NCBI GenBank assembly: GCA_035628135.1 | Contig: DASPKM010000006.1 | Span: 806,001-870,000, forward strand | DNA from: DASPKM01 sp035628135 | Lineage (GTDB): Bacteria; Bacteroidota; Bacteroidia; Chitinophagales; Chitinophagaceae | Direction: 5' to 3' | Length of the DNA stretch: 64,000 nt | Shown: piece by piece, positions 1 to 8,260 of the stretch | How the letters are laid out: each line of letters starts with the position of its first letter | Position numbering within the stretch: the stretch's first letter is position 1 | Notes under the pieces: generated by a model | The model's database searches: none | Told to the model about the DNA's origin: nothing | Seen by the model: the letters and a program-made list of their open reading frames with translations, nothing else | Made by a program: the position numbers and the translations under genes

Positions 1-47
1 TCCGCCAGCATCTTCCTGCAATTGGTTTCGAGCTGGATCTTTTTCAT
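1..47 (-). CDS. trpE: 5' end of probable anthranilate synthase component I (partial)
   Basis: The frame starts at an ATG whose first base is position 47 and runs off the left edge, so only 15 residues (MKKIQLETNCRKMLA) are visible, too few to identify by domain. The call rests on context: directly upstream on the same strand is a leader peptide with three consecutive Trp codons followed by an intrinsic terminator, the layout of a tryptophan-operon attenuator. In Bacteroidota the first gene behind such a leader is usually trpE, which makes anthranilate from chorismate and glutamine-derived ammonia. Another trp gene or a Trp-regulated transporter is possible. Confidence 0.55.
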   Translation of the reverse strand, partial: MKKIQLETNCRKMLA

Positions 48-80
48 AAAATGTTGCTGTTCAGTTTCCTTGATAACATA

Positions 81-112
81 AAACAAAAAGCCCCGATTGG
101 ACATCGAGGCTT
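81..112 (-). terminator. trp attenuator terminator hairpin
   Basis: On the minus strand a 10-bp stem (arms 103-112 and 88-97, one G-U pair, 5-nt loop) is followed by a U-rich run at 81-89. It lies between the Trp leader peptide and the probable trpE start, so it is the terminating structure (arms 3:4) of the attenuator. Confidence 0.85.
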
Positions 113-143
113 GAATATGGTATTCAATAAAAGCAATAGTAGC

Positions 144-206
144 TTACAAGCCCCGGTCAAGGTTTGTATGCCACCACCACTGATTATTGATTATTTGCAT
201 TTTCAT
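144..206 (-). CDS. trpL: trp operon leader peptide
   Basis: A 20-codon ORF on the minus strand encodes MKMQIINNQ-WWW-HTNLDRGL and stops at 144-146. The three adjacent Trp codons are at 171-179, and the stop lies just past the antiterminator arm, as expected for a leader whose translation senses charged tRNA-Trp. Translation could also start at the internal Met (198-200), which would suit the candidate promoter ending at 212. No strong Shine-Dalgarno sequence is seen, which is normal in Bacteroidota. The function is cis-regulatory. Confidence 0.8.
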   Translation of the reverse strand: MKMQIINNQWWWHTNLDRGL

Positions 207-211
207 CGCTT

Positions 212-243
212 CAAATATCGAATAGCATTTTGATTCGGCCAAA
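212..243 (-). promoter_or_regulatory. Candidate trp promoter
   Basis: On the minus strand TTTG (240-243) is followed after 20 nt by GATATTTG (212-219), one mismatch from the Bacteroidota consensus TTTG-N19-21-TAnnTTTG. Transcription would begin close to the leader start codon at 206, leaving almost no 5' leader. This is a pattern match only. Confidence 0.45.
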
Positions 244-296
244 TATTTTTGTGCAGTTACAAACTGTTTTGCATCTTACTTTCAAATACCCCTGAC

Positions 297-800
297 ATGA
301 AACACGCTTTTGCACTGTTGCTCGCGGCCTCGCTGATGGCGATGGCCTGCAGCTCCTCCAAGAAAACCCAGTCTTCTTCCACTAACACCAGTAACAACAC
401 AGACGCCGGCTCCGGATCAGGCGCAAAAAAGCTCGACCGCTCCGATATCTATTATGGAATGCTCGATGCAAATACCTTTGAGCTTACCGGTATTTCGGAC
501 GATACCACGTATGGTTATACCTCCCAAAATGCCATTAAGGTAGGCAGGCCCGGCGATAGCGGCCCTACCAACGAACGCCGCTACCTGAACGCCTTGCTGG
601 GGCCCAATGGCGAAGCCATCAGCTATGTACGGCGGGGCAGTTGCTGCGGCGTTAAAAGCGAGTACGGCCTCATGGGATGGGCGATGATAGATATTTACAT
701 CATCAAATACGATGGACTGCAAGAACCCATCACGCTTTACCTGAACATGTACGACCCCGGCGACCTGAAAGCGCCGAAAGGATTTACCTTTAAGAAATGA
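297..800 (+). CDS. Hypothetical lipoprotein
   Basis: A 167-residue protein starting at the ATG at 297. It opens with MKHAFALLLAASLMAMAC, a signal peptide with a lipobox-like cysteine at residue 18, followed by a Ser/Thr/Asn-rich linker. An upstream in-frame ATG at 249 would bury the signal and is rejected. The mature part has the segments IKVGRPGDSGPTNERRYLNA, GSCCG and LYLNMYD. Lipoproteins of this kind are common in Bacteroidota and are sometimes mislabelled as 2-dehydro-3-deoxyphosphooctonate aldolase; nothing here supports enzyme activity. The stop overlaps the next gene's start by 4 bases (ATGA), suggesting co-transcription with the amidohydrolase. Confidence 0.85.
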   Translation: MKHAFALLLAASLMAMACSSSKKTQSSSTNTSNNTDAGSGSGAKKLDRSDIYYGMLDANTFELTGISDDTTYGYTSQNAIKVGRPGDSGPTNERRYLNALLGPNGEAISYVRRGSCCGVKSEYGLMGWAMIDIYIIKYDGLQEPITLYLNMYDPGDLKAPKGFTFKK

Positions 801-2062
801 AATACATTTCTTTTATCCTGTTGATGTTTGTCGCGGCTTTTACCAGTGCGCAACAAGCAGATAAATACATTCTGCTCCAACCTGCCCGCGTATTCGATGG
901 AGAGAAAATGCAGGAAGGCTGGTGGGTGCTGGTAAAGAACAATTACATAGAGGCTGCCGGCCCTTCGCAATCCATCAGCGTGCCGGCCGGCACGCAAAGG
1001 ATCGATTTGAAGGGAATGACCTTATTGCCCGGGCTGATTGAAGGGCATTCTCATCTGTTCTTGCATCCCTACAACGAAACGACCTGGGACGACCAGGTGT
1101 TGAAAGAATCACGCGCCGAACGCACCGCGAGGGCGGTAAACCATGCGCGGCTGACATTGATGGCAGGCTTTACCACGGTGCGCGACCTGGGCACCGAAGG
1201 CGCCATGTACGACGATGTTGGATTGAAGACAGCGATTGAAAAAGGCATTGTTCCCGGCCCGCGCATGATCGTTTCCACAAGGGCTATCGTTGCAAAAGGC
1301 ACCTATGGGCCGCGCTCCGAATCCGCCGAGGTAGACTTACCGCAAGGCGCAGCCGAAGTGTCGGGCATAGAAGACATGATGAACGAAGTAAGAACGCAAA
1401 TAGGCAAAGGCGCGGATTTCATTAAGATATATGCCGATTACCGCTGGGGACTGAACAAGGAAGCCAGGCCTACATTCATGCAGGAAGCCCTTGCATCGGC
1501 TGTAGCCATTGCCAAAAGCGGGGGCCGTTATGTAGTGGCGCACGCCGTTACACCCGAGGGCATGACCAGGGCCACCCTTGCAGGCGTTACTACTATAGAG
1601 CACGGCGATGAAGGCACGGCCGAAGTATTTAAATTGATGAAAGAAAAAGGCGTTGCGTTGTGTCCAACCCTTGCGGCCGGCGACGCGGTTACGCAATACA
1701 ATGGCTGGCGCAAAGGAACCGATCCCGAGCCCGAACGCATCGTAAACAAGAAAAAAAGCTTCCGGCTCGCGCTTCAATCGGGCGTTACCATTTGTTTTGG
1801 CGGAGATGTAGGCGTATATGCGCATGGCGACAATGCCCGCGAAATGGAGCTGATGGCTGAATACGGCATGAAGCCCCTGGACATATTGCGTTCGGCAACA
1901 TCAACAAATGCGGATGTCTTCGGTTATACCACACAGATAGGAAGGATCAGGCAGGGTTTATTGGCCGATATCATTGCCGTAGACGGCGATGTGCTGCAAA
2001 ACATCAGCAACATCAGAAAGGTAAAACTGGTAATGAAGGATGGAAAGATCTATCCTTTATAA
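797..2062 (+). CDS. Exported amidohydrolase, imidazolonepropionase/prolidase-like
   Basis: A 421-residue metal-dependent hydrolase of the amidohydrolase superfamily with an N-terminal signal peptide (residues 1-19), so probably periplasmic. The metal centre is visible: HSH at residues 84-86, a Lys in FIKIYAD (K210, probably carboxylated), His in VAHAVT (H249), His in TIEHGDE (H269), and Asp in FGGDVG (D337) followed by AHGDN. This set is typical of the Xaa-Pro/Xaa-Arg dipeptidase and imidazolonepropionase-like branch. The substrate cannot be read from sequence; a dipeptide or cyclic amide is likely. It overlaps the upstream lipoprotein by 4 bases and ends one base from the convergent hisB stop. 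Confidence 0.88.
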   Translation: MKYISFILLMFVAAFTSAQQADKYILLQPARVFDGEKMQEGWWVLVKNNYIEAAGPSQSISVPAGTQRIDLKGMTLLPGLIEGHSHLFLHPYNETTWDDQVLKESRAERTARAVNHARLTLMAGFTTVRDLGTEGAMYDDVGLKTAIEKGIVPGPRMIVSTRAIVAKGTYGPRSESAEVDLPQGAAEVSGIEDMMNEVRTQIGKGADFIKIYADYRWGLNKEARPTFMQEALASAVAIAKSGGRYVVAHAVTPEGMTRATLAGVTTIEHGDEGTAEVFKLMKEKGVALCPTLAAGDAVTQYNGWRKGTDPEPERIVNKKKSFRLALQSGVTICFGGDVGVYAHGDNAREMELMAEYGMKPLDILRSATSTNADVFGYTTQIGRIRQGLLADIIAVDGDVLQNISNIRKVKLVMKDGKIYPL

Positions 2063-2063
2063 A

Positions 2064-3203
2064 CTACAACATGCCCTTGGTAGATGGCAAGTAATTGCTC
2101 ATGGGATCGCGCTTAACGGCCATGCGTATCGCCTTGGCAAACGCCTTGAAGATCGCCTCTATCTTATGATGCTCGTTCTCTCCATGGCATTCTATGTTCA
2201 GGTTGCATTTGGCCGCATCGGAAAACGATTTGAAGAAATGAAAGAACATTTCCGTAGGCATCTCCCCTATTTTTTCCCTGCGGAACTCGGCATTCCATAC
2301 TATCCAGTTACGCCCTCCGAAATCGATGAGCACCTTGGCCTCCGATTCATCCATCGGCAGGGCAAATCCATACCGTTCTATGCCGATTTTGTCTGCCAGC
2401 GCTTTGGCAAATGCTTCTCCAAGCGCAATGCCGGTGTCTTCAATGGTATGGTGCTCGTCGATGTGCAGATCGCCGGTGGTGTATATCGATAAGTCGAGCT
2501 TTCCATGCCTAGCTATCTGCTCCAGCATGTGATCGAAAAAGCCGAGGCCGGTAGCAATATTGGCCTGGCCGTTTCCATCAAGGTTAAGTTTAATGGCGAT
2601 GCGTGTTTCTTTAGTATTGCGCTCATGCTCCACATTGCGCAGGCCCAACTTCAAAAATTCGTACACGCTGGCCCAATCGGTAGTTTCCAATGCTACAATT
2701 TCACGCAGTGTGTCCAATGAATCCCTGATCTCCAATCCCCCCAATGCAGGATCGTTGTTCAGCCAGATCACCTTGCATCCAAGATTTTTTGCCAGTTGTA
2801 CATCGGTAATGCGGTCGCCGATCACGAATGAATTGGGCAGGTCGTACTCTTTATTGTCGATATAATCTTTTAATAATCCTGTGCCCGGTTTGCGCGTCGG
2901 TAGATTTTGGTGCGGGAATGAACGGTCGATATACACCGCTTTAAAATTGATGCCCTCGTTGGAAAAACTTTTGATCACATGGCGATGCACGGGCCAAAAG
3001 CTTTCTTCGGGAAAAGTGGACGTGCCCAGGCCATCCTGGTTGGTGATCATCACCAGTTCGTATTCCAACTCTTCGGCTATTTTACCAAGATATTTAAACA
3101 CCTGTGGGTAAAATTCCAGCTTATCGAACGAATCGATCTGGTAAGTGGGCGGCGCTTCTTTAATGATAGTTCCGTCGCGGTCGATGAACAAAGCTCTGCG
3201 CAT
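2064..3203 (-). CDS. hisB: Bifunctional histidinol-phosphatase / imidazoleglycerol-phosphate dehydratase
   Basis: A 379-residue fusion covering two steps of histidine synthesis. Residues 1 to about 170 are a HAD-type histidinol-phosphate phosphatase with nucleophile motif DRDGT (D8, D10), TNQDG and IGDRITD. Residues about 185-379 are imidazoleglycerol-phosphate dehydratase with the metal-binding motifs DEHHTIED and GENEHHKIEA and the conserved C-terminal STKG. The fusion is known from enterobacteria and Bacteroidota. It is the last gene of the minus-strand his operon, 2 bp after the cytochrome c gene. Its stop lies one base from the stop of the convergent amidohydrolase, with no terminator hairpin between them. 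Confidence 0.97.
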   Translation of the reverse strand: MRRALFIDRDGTIIKEAPPTYQIDSFDKLEFYPQVFKYLGKIAEELEYELVMITNQDGLGTSTFPEESFWPVHRHVIKSFSNEGINFKAVYIDRSFPHQNLPTRKPGTGLLKDYIDNKEYDLPNSFVIGDRITDVQLAKNLGCKVIWLNNDPALGGLEIRDSLDTLREIVALETTDWASVYEFLKLGLRNVEHERNTKETRIAIKLNLDGNGQANIATGLGFFDHMLEQIARHGKLDLSIYTTGDLHIDEHHTIEDTGIALGEAFAKALADKIGIERYGFALPMDESEAKVLIDFGGRNWIVWNAEFRREKIGEMPTEMFFHFFKSFSDAAKCNLNIECHGENEHHKIEAIFKAFAKAIRMAVKRDPMSNYLPSTKGML

Positions 3204-3205
3204 AG

Positions 3206-3610
3206 TTATTTTTTTGGTCTCAGCACTTTTACTTCGGCAGGTGTTACAACAGATGCCTTATTACCGAAGCTGTTTCGTATATATGTCAGCACATCCGCTA
3301 TTTCTTCATCCTTCAAAAAATTATGCGGGGCCATTACGTTGTCGTATTCATCGCCATTTACTTCGATCGGTTCATCCATTCCTTTCAGGATGATATTGAT
3401 CAACCTTTTTTTATCGCCTGTTACCCATGTCGTTTTTACTAACGGGGGATTCAGCCGCGGTACGCCGGAACCATCTACCTGGTGGCATGAAAGACAATAC
3501 GTATTGTACACTTTTTTGCCGCGCTCCATCGATGCCTTCATGCCGCCGGTCTGCGCCAACAGGCATGCAACAATCAACAATAATACAATTACGACACTTC
3601 CTTTTTTCAT
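3206..3610 (-). CDS. Exported monohaem cytochrome c
   Basis: A 134-residue class I cytochrome c: signal peptide or N-terminal anchor (residues 1-20), one haem-binding CLSCH (C39, C42, H43), and a likely axial Met at M93 in NVMAPHNF, then the usual final helix (DVLTYIRNSFG). It should carry electrons in the periplasm. It lies 5 bp after the PQQ-dehydrogenase-like gene and 2 bp before hisB, so it belongs to the same transcript. The obvious inference is that it accepts electrons from the neighbouring dehydrogenase. Why the pair sits in a histidine operon is not apparent. Confidence 0.9.
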   Translation of the reverse strand: MKKGSVVIVLLLIVACLLAQTGGMKASMERGKKVYNTYCLSCHQVDGSGVPRLNPPLVKTTWVTGDKKRLINIILKGMDEPIEVNGDEYDNVMAPHNFLKDEEIADVLTYIRNSFGNKASVVTPAEVKVLRPKK

Positions 3611-3615
3611 GCAAT

Positions 3616-4881
3616 TTATTTTCCGGTATAAACTATCTTCCAGATCCTTCCTTTAACCGAGTCAGAGATGTACAAAGAACCATCAGGGCCTTGTGCAAGG
3701 CCACAGGGACGGAACTGTGCTTCACGCGGCACTTTGATTTCTTCCTTGCCGATAAATCCATCAGCAAATACTTCCCATTCCCCCGTAGGCTTGCCATCTT
3801 TAAATGGAACGAACACCACGTTATAACCCTGTTGCATTAGCGGCGCCCTGTTCCATGATCCATGAAAAGCAATGAAAGCCCCGTTCCTGTATTTTTCAGG
3901 GAACATATTGCCGGTATAAAACAACAAGGCATTCGGCGCCCAGTGGCCGGGGAACCCAATTAGTGGTTGGTCCATGCCTTCGCAGCGGCCGGTTGTTTTT
4001 CCATCGCCGCCATACTCGGGAGCCAATAGTTTTTTGTTTTGCAATTGATCATAATAACAATATGGCCAACCGAAGTTGGAACCTTTCTTTACCAGCATTA
4101 ATTCTTCTGCGGGGAGCTCGGCACTGGCAACGCTGTCGTACAGCTCAGGATACATTTGATAAAAACCATCGCGGCCGTGTTGCATCGCATATAGTTCATT
4201 GTTGGTATTGTTCCAGTCAAATCCAACCACATTCCTGATGCCGGTGGCATAGCGCACGCCTTCTGGATAAGATTGATTGAGCTTGTCTGCTTTAAACTGC
4301 CAGATGGCTGCCGCTGAATCCAATAATGGACAAGGGTCGAGCCCTTTTGATCCCGGCTGCCTGTCCTGCTCCTGGCATGCGTTGGAGGGCGCGCCGATGT
4401 TTACGTAAATATTGCCTGCATTGTCCAGCACAATGGACTTTGTCTGGTGCTGGCGTTTGCTCAGCAATCCCGTAACGATTTTCTCAGGCGCATCAGGATT
4501 GGCAACTTTATTATTTTCATTCAATTTATACCTGTACACGTCAAAGTCGGAAGAAGCATATAAATATCCATTCTTGATCGTGATGCCCGTGCCGCCGTAA
4601 TTGCCAAAGCTGTCGATGATCACTGCCTTGCCGTTCGCGTTTTCCCGCAACACCATAATGCCCTTTCCATTCCTCCTGATGCGGTCAAGCTTTACATAGA
4701 TATCACCATTGCTGTTTACTACCAGGTGGCGGCTCCTGCCCAATTCGGGCATTACCACAATGGCGCCAAAACCGGCGGGCAGCTTCAGGCCCGCGTTGTT
4801 TGGATCAGGCGTGCGCTGTGCTACGGCCATGGTCTGGATCAGCAGCGTAACAAACAACAACCTTACAGGAATTCCTTTCAT
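3616..4881 (-). CDS. PQQ-dependent sugar dehydrogenase (sorbosone dehydrogenase family)
   Basis: A 421-residue exported protein with a signal peptide ending near AVAQ (residue 22). It resembles the soluble glucose/sorbosone dehydrogenase beta-propeller, with GIRNVVGFDW, HGRDGFYQ, GSNFGWPYCYYD, FHGSWNRAP and RPCGLAQGPDG, the last strand motifs being characteristic. Family members oxidise aldoses or sorbosone in the periplasm with PQQ; the substrate here is unknown, and PQQ may have to come from outside the cell because no pqq genes are in view. It is followed by a cytochrome c gene, a natural electron acceptor. It sits between hisC and hisB, 23 bp after hisC. Confidence 0.85.
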   Translation of the reverse strand: MKGIPVRLLFVTLLIQTMAVAQRTPDPNNAGLKLPAGFGAIVVMPELGRSRHLVVNSNGDIYVKLDRIRRNGKGIMVLRENANGKAVIIDSFGNYGGTGITIKNGYLYASSDFDVYRYKLNENNKVANPDAPEKIVTGLLSKRQHQTKSIVLDNAGNIYVNIGAPSNACQEQDRQPGSKGLDPCPLLDSAAAIWQFKADKLNQSYPEGVRYATGIRNVVGFDWNNTNNELYAMQHGRDGFYQMYPELYDSVASAELPAEELMLVKKGSNFGWPYCYYDQLQNKKLLAPEYGGDGKTTGRCEGMDQPLIGFPGHWAPNALLFYTGNMFPEKYRNGAFIAFHGSWNRAPLMQQGYNVVFVPFKDGKPTGEWEVFADGFIGKEEIKVPREAQFRPCGLAQGPDGSLYISDSVKGRIWKIVYTGK

Positions 4882-4904
4882 AGTAAAATTTTGAAGGGAT
4901 AAAT

Positions 4905-5969
4905 TTACCGATTTATTGACGAGCGCTCGGTCAGCGCATTTACCAATATATTATTCTCCGATGGCGTGCCTACTGTTATGCGCAGGCATCCTTCGCACAA
5001 TTCCACCCTGCTGCGGTCCCGCACCACCACTTGTTTTTCCAGCAGGTAATTATAAATGCCGCGGGCATCGTTTACTTTCACCAGCAGGAAATTGGCGTCG
5101 GAAGGATATATTTTTTCCACCGCTGAAATTTGTTGCAATGCCTCGCGCAATGCTTCCCGTTCTTTCACGATCTCGCGGATCATATCGTTTACCTGCCCCA
5201 CTTCTTCCAGCGCCTGCAGTGCCAGTTCCTGCGAAGCCTGGTTGATATTATAGGGCGGTTTTATTTTATTCATCACACTGATAATTTCGTCCGATGCAAA
5301 TGCAATTCCCACGCGCAAGCCAGCCAGCCCCCAGGCTTTCGACAGGGTTTGCATCACCACCAGGTTGGGATATTCTTCCAGTTCCAGCGTAAAGGAACGC
5401 TGGCGCGAAAAATTAATGTAGGCCTCGTCTATCACCACCAGGCCAGTATAATTATTCAATATCATTTCCACGTCTTCCCTCGCTAATGAATTGCCGGTTG
5501 GATTGTTGGGGGAACAAAGGAATATGAGTTTGGTGTGATCGTCTATTGCTTCTTCAATAGCATGCAGATCTAATTGGAAGGCAGGTGTAAGGTTTACTTT
5601 TTGTACCTGCACGTCGTTGATGTGTGCGCACACTTCGTACATGCCATACGTGGGAGGACATATAAGCATATTGTCCTTTCCGGGCTCACAGCAGGCGCGG
5701 ATGATGATGTCGATGCATTCATCGCTGCCATTCCCCAGGAAAATATTTTCCGTGGGAACGCCTTTGACCTCAGATAGTTTCTGTTTCAGCCTTTGCTGCA
5801 GCGGATCAGGGTACCGGTTATACCACCGGGTCAGCGGAGAGCCAAAACTGTTTTCATTGGCGTCCAGGAATATCCTGGCCTCTCCCTTGAATTCATCGCG
5901 CGCCGAAGAATACGGCACCAGTTCCCTGATGTTCGGCCGCAACAGCCTGTTTAAGTCGAAACTCATCAT
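4905..5969 (-). CDS. hisC: Histidinol-phosphate aminotransferase
   Basis: A 354-residue fold type I PLP aminotransferase converting imidazole-acetol phosphate to histidinol phosphate. Visible motifs are GNGSDE (residues 79-84), PPTYGMY (105-111), SPNNPTG (153-159), VIDEAY (179-184) and the PLP lysine K211 in TLSKAWGLAGLRVG. The length is normal. Translation may start at either of two adjacent Met codons (5969 or 5966). The gap to hisD contains a long octamer-repeat hairpin (5984-6085), unusual inside a biosynthetic operon. Confidence 0.97.
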   Translation of the reverse strand: MMSFDLNRLLRPNIRELVPYSSARDEFKGEARIFLDANENSFGSPLTRWYNRYPDPLQQRLKQKLSEVKGVPTENIFLGNGSDECIDIIIRACCEPGKDNMLICPPTYGMYEVCAHINDVQVQKVNLTPAFQLDLHAIEEAIDDHTKLIFLCSPNNPTGNSLAREDVEMILNNYTGLVVIDEAYINFSRQRSFTLELEEYPNLVVMQTLSKAWGLAGLRVGIAFASDEIISVMNKIKPPYNINQASQELALQALEEVGQVNDMIREIVKEREALREALQQISAVEKIYPSDANFLLVKVNDARGIYNYLLEKQVVVRDRSRVELCEGCLRITVGTPSENNILVNALTERSSINR

Positions 5970-5983
5970 CGTTGTATTATGAA

Positions 5984-6085
5984 GTCATTGAGTCATTAGG
6001 TCATTGAGTCATTAGATAAAATTGACTTAATGACTTAATGACTTAATGACTTAATGACTTATTGACTTTATTGGCCCAATGACCT
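5984..6085. repeat. Octamer-word hairpin repeat, family A (copy 1)
   Basis: About 100 bp made of tandem octamers: GTCATTGA/GTCATTAG four times, a short spacer, then GACTTAAT four times, GACTTATT and degenerate units. The two halves are near-complementary, so a long imperfect hairpin can form. The element lies between hisD and hisC and runs into the end of hisD, where it supplies the last residues (SLGQ) and the stop at 6068-6070. Related copies are at 21242 and 23226. Confidence 0.8.
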
Positions 6086-7357
6086 ATTCATCCTCACCTC
6101 AATCGCTTTCGCATGCCCGTCCAACCCTTCGGCCTTCGCCATTTCCATTACGGCATCGCCTATATTGCGCAATCCTTCTTCACTCAACTTCTGGTAAGTG
6201 ATCTTTTTTACAAAGCTGTCAACACTGACCCCGCTGTACGCTTTGGCATAACCGTTAGTAGGCAGCGTATGGTTGGTGCCGCTGGCATAATCGCCCGCAG
6301 CTTCGGGTGAATAATTTCCCATGAACACCGAGCCCGCATTGATGATCCGTTCCGCGATTTTTTCACATGCCTCGCAGGCCAGTATCAGGTGTTCCGGTGC
6401 ATACGCATTGCACAGCGCAATGGCTTCTTCCATATTCTTTACCAGCGCCACCCTGCTCCCCTGCAAAGCTTTCTGAGCAATCTCTTTTCTCGATAGTTCG
6501 CGCACCTGTCTTTCCAGTTCATTCAACGTTTCCTGGAACACGCGTTCCGATGTTGTTACCAGCAGCACCTGGCTGTCTGTTCCATGCTCTGCCTGCGACA
6601 ACAGATCCGCCGCTACAAATACCGGCTCCGCTGATTCATCGGCCAGCACACATACTTCGCTCGGCCCTGCCGGCATATCGATAGCAATGCCCTGTTGCTG
6701 CACAACCTGCTTGGCATGCATCACATACTGGTTGCCGGGCCCGAATATTTTGTAAACGGCCGGGATGCTTTCTGTTCCGTACGCCATGGCCGCAATGGCC
6801 TGCACGCCACCCGCCTTGAAGATGCGTGTAATGCCTGTCAGGTGCGCGGCAAACAAAATAGCGGGATGCAACCGGCCGAACTCGTCGGGAGGCGAACAAA
6901 GTATCACTTCCCTGCAACCGGCCAGCCGCGCAGGTATTCCCAGCATCAACACGGTTGAAAACAGCGGAGCGGTGCCACCCGGGATATACAATCCCACTTT
7001 TTCAATGGCGACGGATTTTCTCGCACATAAAATGCCCGGCATGGTCACGGTCCATTCCGGCGCTTCGGTATGCATCCGGTGAAATGTTTCGATATTGGCC
7101 GCGGCCAGTTTGATGGCTTGTTGTAATGTATCGGGCACCTGCGCAATGGCATCCGTAATTTCGTCGGCAGATACTTCGAGGCCCGCCAGGTGCGCCTTGT
7201 CGAATTTCTTCGTGTATTTGAAAACGGCCTTGTCGCCCTTCTTTTTTACCCTGTCAAGGATCTTGCGCACGTCCTTGTCCAGCGATGAAAGGTCGGCCAC
7301 GGGACGTTGCAATATGCCCGGCCATTCTTCTTTTGTAGGGAAATGATAGATCTGCAT
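6068..7357 (-). CDS. hisD: Histidinol dehydrogenase
   Basis: A 429-residue zinc- and NAD-dependent enzyme that oxidises histidinol to histidine, the last step of the pathway. Family motifs are clear: VGLYIPGGTAPLFSTVLM, GPGNQYV, IDMPAGPSEV, DLLSQAEHGTDSQ and YSPEAAGDYASGTNHTLPT. The length is normal. It starts 17 bp after the hisG stop. Its final codons lie in the octamer-repeat element downstream, so the C-terminal tail appears to be repeat-derived. Confidence 0.97.
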   Translation of the reverse strand: MQIYHFPTKEEWPGILQRPVADLSSLDKDVRKILDRVKKKGDKAVFKYTKKFDKAHLAGLEVSADEITDAIAQVPDTLQQAIKLAAANIETFHRMHTEAPEWTVTMPGILCARKSVAIEKVGLYIPGGTAPLFSTVLMLGIPARLAGCREVILCSPPDEFGRLHPAILFAAHLTGITRIFKAGGVQAIAAMAYGTESIPAVYKIFGPGNQYVMHAKQVVQQQGIAIDMPAGPSEVCVLADESAEPVFVAADLLSQAEHGTDSQVLLVTTSERVFQETLNELERQVRELSRKEIAQKALQGSRVALVKNMEEAIALCNAYAPEHLILACEACEKIAERIINAGSVFMGNYSPEAAGDYASGTNHTLPTNGYAKAYSGVSVDSFVKKITYQKLSEEGLRNIGDAVMEMAKAEGLDGHAKAIEVRMNRSLGQ

Positions 7358-7374
7358 GTATGAAGTTTCAAAAT

Positions 7375-8241
7375 CTAACCGACCATTTTTTCAATGGGCA
7401 CCACCAGTATTCCCTGCGCGCCTGCCGCTTTCAGTTGTTCGATCTTATCCCAAAATTCATCCTCGCTTAGTACACTGTGCACGGAGCTCCACCCGCTCAT
7501 GGCCAGGGGCAGCACCGTTGGACTCTTCATGCCGGGCAGCAAAGCTATGATGTTATCCAGTGATTCATTGGGCGCATTCAAAAGGATATATTTATTACGC
7601 TTGGCCTTTTTAACCGCCTGTATCCTGAACAATAAGCGATGCAACAATGCAAGCTGGTCCGCATCCAGCTTATGATTGCGTATGAGCACGGCCTGGCTTT
7701 GCAGGATGGTTTCCACTTCCTTCAACCCATTCATTAGCAGGGTGGAGCCGCTGCTCACGAGGTCGCACACCACATCGGCCAGTCCAATGCCAGGCGCTAT
7801 TTCTACCGAACCGCTGATCTCGTGGATATCCGCCTCGATACCATTTTTGCCGAGGTAGCTGCTGACCAGGTTCGGATAACTGGTGGCAATGCGCTTGCCG
7901 TTGAGGCTGGCAAGCCCTTCATACTCGTGCGTTCTGGGAATAGCCATCGACAAGCGGCATTTTCCAAAACCCAGCTTTTCTACCACTTCCACGTGCTTAT
8001 TTTTTTCATACAACACATTTTCTCCCACTATTCCCAGGGCAGCCACCCCGTCTTCAACGTACTGGGGTATATCATCGTCCCGGAGAAACAGCACTTCGAG
8101 GGGAAAGTTATCGGACTGCGTTTTCAGCCGGTCCTTAACATTGCGCAGGTCGATGCCGCATTCGCTTAGCAGCTTCACCGAGTCGTCGTACAAGCGCCCT
8201 GATTTCTGGATGGCAATCCTTAATATGTTAGAATTTTTCAT
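7375..8241 (-). CDS. hisG: ATP phosphoribosyltransferase, long form
   Basis: A 288-residue enzyme catalysing the first, committed step of histidine synthesis (ATP + PRPP). The length and the C-terminal segment (about 215-288, with MSGWSSVHSVL and GAQGILVVPIEKM) show the long, HisZ-independent form with its own ACT-like histidine-binding regulatory domain. The catalytic part has RIAIQKSGRL at the N-terminus and the PRPP loop region around DLVSSGSTL. It is the first structural gene behind the His attenuator, so it should be controlled both by feedback and by transcription attenuation. Confidence 0.97.
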   Translation of the reverse strand: MKNSNILRIAIQKSGRLYDDSVKLLSECGIDLRNVKDRLKTQSDNFPLEVLFLRDDDIPQYVEDGVAALGIVGENVLYEKNKHVEVVEKLGFGKCRLSMAIPRTHEYEGLASLNGKRIATSYPNLVSSYLGKNGIEADIHEISGSVEIAPGIGLADVVCDLVSSGSTLLMNGLKEVETILQSQAVLIRNHKLDADQLALLHRLLFRIQAVKKAKRNKYILLNAPNESLDNIIALLPGMKSPTVLPLAMSGWSSVHSVLSEDEFWDKIEQLKAAGAQGILVVPIEKMVG

Positions 8242-8260
8242 AATCGATAAACTATCAATT

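Larger units (their letters stand above)
81..206 (-). promoter_or_regulatory. Tryptophan-operon leader attenuator (Bacteroid-trp type)
   Basis: All parts of a ribosome-stalling attenuator are visible on the minus strand. They are a leader ORF with three Trp codons (171-179), an antiterminator arm at 147-154 (GGGGCUUG), its partner at 106-113 (CAAGCCUC, 8 bp with one wobble), and the terminator arm at 88-97 competing for the same partner. The leader's ACAAACC segment (162-168 region) can also pair with the 147-154 arm, giving the usual 1:2 alternative. Stalling at the Trp codons should free arm 2 to form 2:3 and allow read-through. The Bacteroid-trp RNA motif described for this phylum has this layout; the match is by reading, not by a covariance search. 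Confidence 0.85.

Noticed and set aside
51..233. A 60-codon plus-strand ORF at the left edge
   Set aside because: It is antisense to the trp leader peptide and attenuator, has no protein-like features, and is explained by the RNA structure.
5984..6085. Tandem octamers that might be a CRISPR array
   Set aside because: The units are contiguous 8-mers without spacers and form an inverted repeat; no cas genes are present.
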